DNA of 8,092 bases from Candidatus Eiseniibacteriota bacterium (GTDB lineage Bacteria > Joyebacterota > Joyebacteria > Joyebacterales > Joyebacteraceae), in the NCBI GenBank assembly GCA_030638405.1, contig DAOWER010000063.1, positions 1 through 8,092 on the forward strand. Direction: 5' to 3'. The notes beneath the pieces were generated by a model, which was given only the letters and a program-made list of their open reading frames with translations, was not told the origin of the DNA and ran no database searches. The number at the start of each line of letters is the position of its first letter. Within the stretch, counting starts at the first letter, position 1. Positions 1 through 5,200 of this stretch are shown here, one piece after another. Made by a program: the position numbers and the translations under genes.

Positions 1-365
1 AGGATCAGCTCACCGATGAAGACGTTGGCCAGACTGACCGCGACCGAGAGAGCGAGCACGGGCGCGAGGATCCGGTAGAGGCTGACGCCCGATCCCTTGA
101 GCGCCATCAGCTCGTTCTTCCGCGAGAGCCCGCCGACAGCGAGGAGAGTGGCGAGAAGCATCGCGACGGGCGACGTCAGGACGACTATGAGTGGGAGGTA
201 GTACGCGTAGTAGAGAAAGACGACACCCACCGAGACTTCATTGTCTATGAACGAGTGGGCGTTGTCGAACAGATCGACCAGGACGAAGATACCCGTGAAC
301 AGACAGAGTACGACGACGAGGGGCTTGCCGATTCTCCTGAGGGCGTACGTGTCCAGGATGCTCAT
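1..365 (-). CDS. lptG: LptG-like LPS export permease, N-terminal part (runs off left edge)
   Basis: Inner-membrane permease subunit of the LptB2FG ABC transporter, which extracts lipopolysaccharide from the inner membrane and passes it to the periplasmic Lpt bridge. The 121 complete codons visible begin MSILDTYALRRIGKP, then a first membrane segment (about 14-33), a second (about 46-79), the family's cytoplasmic loop 'LSRKNELMALKGSGVS' (80-95) and a third segment starting near 98. The 'LDxY...IGKP' start and the 'IGE' after TM3 (118-120) resemble E. coli LptG more than LptF, and the position second in the operon agrees. The ATG overlaps the lptF stop in ATGA, and a GGAG ribosome site sits five bases upstream inside the end of lptF, so translation is probably coupled. 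The jellyroll and TM4-6 lie outside the window. The family call is firm; LptG versus LptF is an inference. Confidence 0.92.
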   Translation of the reverse strand, partial: MSILDTYALRRIGKPLVVVLCLFTGIFVLVDLFDNAHSFIDNEVSVGVVFLYYAYYLPLIVVLTSPVAMLLATLLAVGGLSRKNELMALKGSGVSLYRILAPVLALSVAVSLANVFIGELI

Positions 366-1717
366 GTCGTCTCCACGGAGGCACGTTGCCGGCGAGGTGC
401 GCGGTGGAGGAAGTCGAGCGTCCTCGCCACTGGCGCGAGTGTCCACTCCTGCGACACGGAGAGCGTGAGGAAGAGACCCAGCCCTCCAAAAACAACGTTG
501 GGCGCCCACATGGCCCAGAACGGTGTGACGAAGCCGCGGTCGCCCAGCTGCTCGCCGCCGACAAGGAACAGGTAGTAGATCAGGAAGAACAGTATGCCGG
601 TGCCGGCCCCTATGCCGATCCCCCCGCGCCTGCTCCTGATGCCGAGAGGGGCGCCGACGAGCACGAAGACCACGCAGGCGAAGGGGATCGAGAGCTTCTT
701 GTGATACTCGACCTCCAGACGCCGCACCTGTCTCAGACTGCTGGCCCGAGCGCGCAGGTCCGATTCCGCGCTTCGCAGCATGCGGCCGCGGCTCGCGCGG
801 ACTTCGGCGCTCTGACTGGGCGGAGATGTCCCGTCTGCGAGGTCCAGGAGTCCCGCCAGATGGCTCTCGAGGCCGTCGGTGAGTTTCTCGCTCGCGGCGG
901 CGGCATCCGCTCGCCGCTCGGCTATTCGGGAGCCGAGGTCGGCCAGAGAAAGCTCCCTGTCGCCGCGCCGCGTACCCTCGCTCCTGACCAGCTCCGAGGG
1001 ACCCTGTTCGATGTTGATGACGTGCCGCTCGAATAGCAGGCGGTTGAACCTCGTCGCATCATTCGGGTCGAGCTCGTGAATCTCGCCTTCCAGGAGCTCG
1101 AGACGCACGAATCCGTCCCCCAGTTCACTGCCGATGTGCCCTTGCTCGGCCACGATGGTCTGGAGGGGCTCACCGCCCTCCTGCCTGTGGATCTTCACTC
1201 CGAAGATCTCGGATGTCCTGGGGTTGAGTCTATCCACAAGGATCGTGTAGCCCCCGGGCAGGTCAGTGAGGATGCCCGGCTCGATGGTGGCTAGCGGGCG
1301 TATCCTGTGAATGTCCACGAGGAGAATCTTCAGGCGGTGATTGGCGGCGGGCAGCAAGTGATTCCCGAACCAGAAAAGTCCCAGGGCGACGATGACGGAG
1401 GCAGCCAGGACGGGCGCGATCAGAGTGAAGACGTTGACGCCCGTGGCCTTGGCCGCGGTGATCTCGTTGTCACCGGAGAGCCGTCCGAACGCCGTGAGGA
1501 CGGCGACCATCACTGCCATGGGGACGGCCATCACCGTCATCCAGGCAAGGCTGAGGAGGAAGCCCTCGAGCACAGCCAGACCCGGCACTCCCTTAACGAT
1601 GAAGAGGTTCAGGTAATCGACGATGAAGTCCATCGAGAGGACGAAGTAGAAGATGGCGAGCCCCGCCGCGGCGGGGGGGATGTGCGCTCTGAGAACGTAC
1701 CTGGACAGAGTGCTCAT
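362..1717 (-). CDS. lptF: LptF-like LPS export permease (LptF/LptG family)
   Basis: Complete 451-residue inner-membrane permease, partner of the LptG-like protein downstream in an LptB2FG LPS-extraction transporter. Topology read from the sequence: TM1 about 14-40, TM2 about 50-78, loop 'FGRLSGDNEITAAKATG' (77-93, the family hallmark), TM3 about 96-118, a periplasmic beta-rich jellyroll about 125-240, a charged helical insert about 255-340, then TM4 (343-360, with 'SIPFACVVFVLVGAPLG'), TM5 (about 368-386) and TM6 (about 402-422). The start 'SRYVLR' and the 'xNEITxxxAxG' loop match LptF better than LptG. E. coli LptF is 366 residues, and the extra 85 are largely the helical insert before TM4. 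ATG 1717 is the only nearby in-frame start, because about 75 bases upstream offer none; no clear Shine-Dalgarno precedes it. It is divergent from sprA. Confidence 0.93.
   Translation of the reverse strand: MSTLSRYVLRAHIPPAAAGLAIFYFVLSMDFIVDYLNLFIVKGVPGLAVLEGFLLSLAWMTVMAVPMAVMVAVLTAFGRLSGDNEITAAKATGVNVFTLIAPVLAASVIVALGLFWFGNHLLPAANHRLKILLVDIHRIRPLATIEPGILTDLPGGYTILVDRLNPRTSEIFGVKIHRQEGGEPLQTIVAEQGHIGSELGDGFVRLELLEGEIHELDPNDATRFNRLLFERHVINIEQGPSELVRSEGTRRGDRELSLADLGSRIAERRADAAAASEKLTDGLESHLAGLLDLADGTSPPSQSAEVRASRGRMLRSAESDLRARASSLRQVRRLEVEYHKKLSIPFACVVFVLVGAPLGIRSRRGGIGIGAGTGILFFLIYYLFLVGGEQLGDRGFVTPFWAMWAPNVVFGGLGLFLTLSVSQEWTLAPVARTLDFLHRAPRRQRASVETT
371..376 (-). promoter_or_regulatory. Ribosome binding site of lptG
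   Basis: On the minus strand GTGGAG is followed by ACGAC and then the ATG at 365-363, giving a five-base spacer. It lies inside the last codons of lptF, next to the ATGA stop/start overlap at 362-365. Together these fix the lptG start and suggest translational coupling, so that the two permease subunits are made in similar amounts. Confidence 0.7.
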
Positions 1718-1793
1718 GTCATACCCGGAATGTGCACCGTCGCCGCGGTGCTGGCCTCGAGTCTGGGGTCCGGGCTGCGCCGCACCCGAACAA

Positions 1794-1823
1794 CGTATAC
1801 TACCAAAGCTCGGCGGTGCGCAA
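1794..1823 (-). promoter_or_regulatory. Weak candidate promoter for lptFG
   Basis: Read on the minus strand, TTGCGC (1823-1818) is followed after 18 bases by TATACG (1799-1794). Each matches the sigma70 consensus only partly (3/6 and 4/6). Alternative -10 registers such as TAGTAT (1802-1797) are possible. This AT-richer patch is the best candidate upstream of lptF and would give a leader of about 70 bases. Housekeeping promoters in this lineage may not follow the E. coli consensus. Confidence 0.3.
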
Positions 1824-1837
1824 TATCATTGTCCCGT

Positions 1838-1849
1838 CCACCGCGGTGG
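1838..1849. repeat. 12-bp perfect palindrome, possible operator
   Basis: CCACCGCGGTGG is its own reverse complement. It lies between the lptF start and the sprA promoter, just upstream of the candidate lptFG -35 and about 85 bp before the sprA -35. The position would suit a dimeric regulator, but in GC-rich DNA a palindrome of this kind can arise by chance. Confidence 0.3.
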
Positions 1850-1934
1850 CGGGGGCGCCGCACCCAGGGGTTAGAGGACTCGAGCACCGCGCGTATTCAG
1901 CGCCGCGGGGACAAAGGGCCTCTCCGGGGTCGGG

Positions 1935-1963
1935 TTGACATGTGCGGTTTGCTTTGCTACATT
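1935..1963 (+). promoter_or_regulatory. Sigma70-type promoter of sprA
   Basis: TTGACA (1935-1940) is a perfect -35 consensus. A spacer of exactly 17 bases (1941-1957) leads to TACATT (1958-1963), which matches 4 of 6 positions of the -10 consensus. The spacer is AT-richer than its surroundings. Transcription would start near 1970, leaving a leader of about 180 bases before the sprA ATG. This is the best promoter match I found in the intergenic region on either strand. Confidence 0.6.
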
Positions 1964-2062
1964 CCGCTCCGGCGTAGCGGCGGCTCGTCGCCTCGCGCGA
2001 AATCGCGTTCGGGGCGCGGTATCAATGCTGTACCGGACATCCCGCGGTTCGTGCCGGGTCGC

Positions 2063-2091
2063 GGCCCGGCCGCGGTCGCATCGGCCGGGCC
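2063..2091 (+). repeat. GC-only hairpin in the sprA leader
   Basis: GGCCCGGCCG (2063-2072) and CGGCCGGGCC (2082-2091) form a perfect 10-bp inverted repeat around a nine-base loop. The stem is entirely G-C pairs, so it would be very stable in RNA. It ends about 58 bases before the sprA start. No T-run follows, so it does not look like an intrinsic terminator. It could affect leader stability or translation, or may simply reflect GC-rich sequence. Confidence 0.45.
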
Positions 2092-2138
2092 CCGGCGCCC
2101 CGGCGGGCCTGCGCGCGCCGGACGTTCTTCCCGTAAGC

Positions 2139-2142
2139 GGAG
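2139..2142 (+). promoter_or_regulatory. Ribosome binding site of sprA
   Basis: GGAG lies seven bases before the ATG at 2150, which is a good Shine-Dalgarno position. It favours this ATG over an in-frame GTG at 2051, which would add 33 Arg/Pro/Gly-rich residues ahead of the signal peptide. Confidence 0.65.
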
Positions 2143-2149
2143 TCCTCTC

Positions 2150-2248
2150 ATGTTCCTCGATCGCGCCGTCCGGACGACGAGCCATCCATCTGTCGCAACG
2201 GTTTGCGCGCTTCTCGTGTTGCTTCTGGCGACCGGGACCGTTTTCGGA
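2150..2248 (+). other. Sec signal peptide of SprA
   Basis: Residues 1-33: a short n-region with Arg5 and Arg8, a hydrophobic core from about Val15 to Thr30 (including VCALLVLLLATG), and small residues before a likely cut after Gly33 (V-F-G, then LEDSDE). The lack of a Cys at +1 argues against a lipoprotein. It supports the ATG at 2150 and export to the envelope. Confidence 0.8.
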
Positions 2249-5200
2249 CTCGAGGACAGCGACGAGAACCCTGCCTCCGGCAGCTTCGAGGAAGGGACCT
2301 CCGAGGCGGACTCCACGGACGCCTCGGCCCTTCCGGAAAGCCTCGGTATCGGGCCGGACCCTCCGGCCGACCTGGGCGTCATACTCGGCGTCCCAATCAA
2401 CACGCTTGTCACATCGCCCGACAGCCTCCTGACCCCCGAGGATGACTCCGCGCCCGGCGCGGATAGTCCGGAGGCTGCAGGGGACACGCTTGCCGCCGAC
2501 GAGGCGTCCGGGCCCGAAACGGTCCGGGACCCTTACGCTCCTGGCGTCTCGTTTCTTCCGTCATCGAAGAACATGTTCCTGAGGCCCTGGTCGATGACGT
2601 CCGGGCTGTCGCCGGGATTGGCCGTGGGGACACCTTCCATGCCTGCCGGCGCCCCGTCGTCCGTTCCGTTCTCGCGCAGAGTCGTGGTGGATCTCGAGAA
2701 CGAGACGGTCCTGGTGGTCACGGAAGTGGGCGAGTACCTGTCTTGGGCGAGCTACGCGGCGCCGCTCTGGGACTACATGTATCTAGGTGGTGACCGGCAA
2801 ATGCAGGCCGCGTGGAAGAACACCATTGTCGGCAGACTCGGCAGAGCCGAACTCGGTCAGGGGGGCGGGATCCTCGACATCGACATCCCGATGCCGCTGC
2901 CCGGCCCGTTCGTTCGAGCCATCGGACCGGGCGCCAATCTCAAGGTGCGCGGAAGCGAGCGCATCACGTTCGGTGGGCAGACGAGCTACGTAGTGGAGGC
3001 GCTGGAGACGGAACTGGGGCGTCCTTCGAGATTCCCGCAGCTGGACATGGAGCAGCAGCTGACCGTCAACCTGGAAGGGACGATCGGCCGCAAGATCCAC
3101 GTCTACGTCGACCACCGCAGCGGTGGCGATGCCTTCGGCGGGGCGAAGGCAGACCAGATCAGGGTGCGCTACGACGGCGATGAGGACGAGATCATCCAGA
3201 AGATCGAACTCGGCGAAGTCAACCTCTCCTTGCCGGGGACCGAGTTCGTCAGCTACAGCGGGCACCATCAGGGCCTCTTCGGCGCGAAGATGATGGCCAA
3301 GGTCGGCAAGTTCGACCTGGTCACAATAGCAAGTAAGCAGGAGGGCAAATCCTCGGGCGCGAGCTTCACCGGCACCTCCGAATCGGATTCGCTGGTCATC
3401 AAGGACATCGGATACAAGGCCGGCAAGTTCTTCGTCATTGACGACCTGGCCCTGAAGTACTCCAACGTGACTGTGGAGAACATCACGCTCTACCTCGACG
3501 ACCGGATCTCATCGAACGACGCCGAGGACGGCGCGCAGGAGGGAATCGCGTATCTGGAGGAGCCCCCGGGCGGCGCGGCTCCGGCGGACACCACATACAA
3601 GCGTGAGGGGTTCTTTGTTGAACTCATCCTGAACGAGGACTACTTCATCCCTCAGGCCAGCGGTCTCTACGGTGAGGAGTCGGGCTACCAGATGGGTGTC
3701 GTCGTAATGACCTACGCCATCCCGACCGGGAAGATGCTGGCGGTCAGCTACGAGCGGGTGACGGACGGCAGCGGCGGCGAGACGATAGGCGGCTACGACG
3801 GCGACCTGCTGCGCTTGAAGCTCATCAAGCACGACGACAGCACGACACCCGCCGGCTGGGAACGAACGCGGCTCTACGAGTTCAAGCACATATACGATCT
3901 GGGGGCCGACGACATCCCGGAAGAGGGATTCCAGCTGACGATCCGCAGGGCGGCCGCCTCGGGGGAGGACCAGGAGATACACGAGTCGGGCGTGCCCTAC
4001 ACGGAGATGCTCGGGCTTGACACAGTGGACATCGGCGTGGGTTCCAGCGACATCGACCCGGCGCGCCTGGACCTGGTCAACGGACTTCTCAGCTTTCCGC
4101 ACTACACACCGTTCTGCCCGGATTACGACACCACGGGGTTCTACTACGCCCCGGGTGGCGAGCCCGACACCATCTACTACGCTGACGAGTTCGAGGACAG
4201 CGACAAGAACTGCGCGATCTACTCCAAGGACAACTTCAACGCGGGTGACGACGACTACTACTTCGTCGTCAAGTACAACCGCCCGAAGACCACCTTCTAC
4301 CTCGGCCAGATAAACATCATCGAGAACAGCGAGGTCGTTCGCCTGAACGGCGTCAGGTTGACCAGAGGAACCGACTACACCATCTACTACCCGGCGGGTC
4401 AGCTGACGATCCTGGCTGAGGAGGCCAAGGAGCCGGACGCCAAGGTGACGGTGGAGTACGACTACAAGCCGTTCGGCATTACCGGCGAGAAGACGCTCCT
4501 GGGTGCGAGGGGTGTCTACAACTGGAGCGAGAAGATAAGGCTGGGAACGACCTGGATGTACCAGAGCAAGGGCACGCCCGAAGACCGCCCGCGACTCGGT
4601 GAGGAGCCATCGCGCACGGTGGTGGGCGACGTGAACCTCTCAGCGGACTTCACGCCTGACTTCATGACCAGGGCCGTCGATGCGATCCCGTTCATAAACA
4701 CTGACGCGGAGTCGCGCCTCAGAATTTCGGCGGAGGCGGCCGTCTCAATACCGAACCCGAACACCAAGGGGTTCGTCAGCGTCGACGACATGGAGGGGGC
4801 GCAGAACACCGGCATGCTGGGGGTGTCGAGGCGCCTCTGGGCGCCGTCGAGCATTCCGGACGTGCTTGGTATCCAGGCTTCTGACCGCGTGAAGATCAAC
4901 TGGTACAACCCCGACCGAACGGTCCAGGAGGGTGACCTGCATCCGGAGCTTCCGTCTCAGGAGGCCGACGACACTCACACCGTGCTGGAGATGGCGTTCG
5001 GCGACACCGTGGAACCGGCCTCGTGGGCCGGACTGATGCGGCTGTTGTCCAAGACGGGGAACGACTACTCCGACTATCAGTTCGTGGAGCTGTGGATCAA
5101 CGACGGGGGACTCGTCGCGTCGTCGTCCGGCACCCTCCACATCGACCTCGGCACCATCAGCGAGGACTTCTACCCGTTCCCGGTCCCGAACGGTGAGCTG

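Larger units (their letters stand above)
1718..2149. other. Divergent intergenic region between lptF and sprA
   Basis: 432 bp with no convincing gene. Open frames here are short, rich in Arg/Pro/Gly, and several run into sprA out of frame. It holds a strong candidate sprA promoter near its middle, a weak lptFG promoter candidate, a 12-bp palindrome and a hairpin in the sprA leader, each listed separately. No rho-independent terminator is expected, because the genes diverge, and none is seen. Confidence 0.8.

Noticed and set aside
386..1036. 216-codon plus-strand frame opposite lptF
   Set aside because: Antisense to lptF, whose membrane segments and conserved loops are clear; the composition is that of a shadow frame.
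2063..2091. Hairpin as a rho-independent terminator
   Set aside because: No T-run follows the stem, and there is no upstream plus-strand gene to terminate.
2051..2149. In-frame GTG at 2051 as the sprA start
   Set aside because: It would put 33 Arg/Pro/Gly-rich residues before the signal peptide. The ATG at 2150 has GGAG seven bases upstream and starts a normal signal peptide.
1871..2185. 104-codon minus-strand frame in the intergenic region
   Set aside because: Arg/Ala/Pro-rich with no recognisable domain. It runs from inside the sprA signal peptide across the sprA promoter, which is better supported.
1935..2432. 165-codon plus-strand frame upstream of and overlapping sprA
   Set aside because: It would start at the TTG of the -35 box, is rich in Arg/Pro/Ser without a domain, and overlaps the sprA signal peptide out of frame.
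3509..4102. 197-codon open frame on the minus strand
   Set aside because: Antisense to a conserved part of sprA, with the same Val/Arg-rich shadow composition and no domain.
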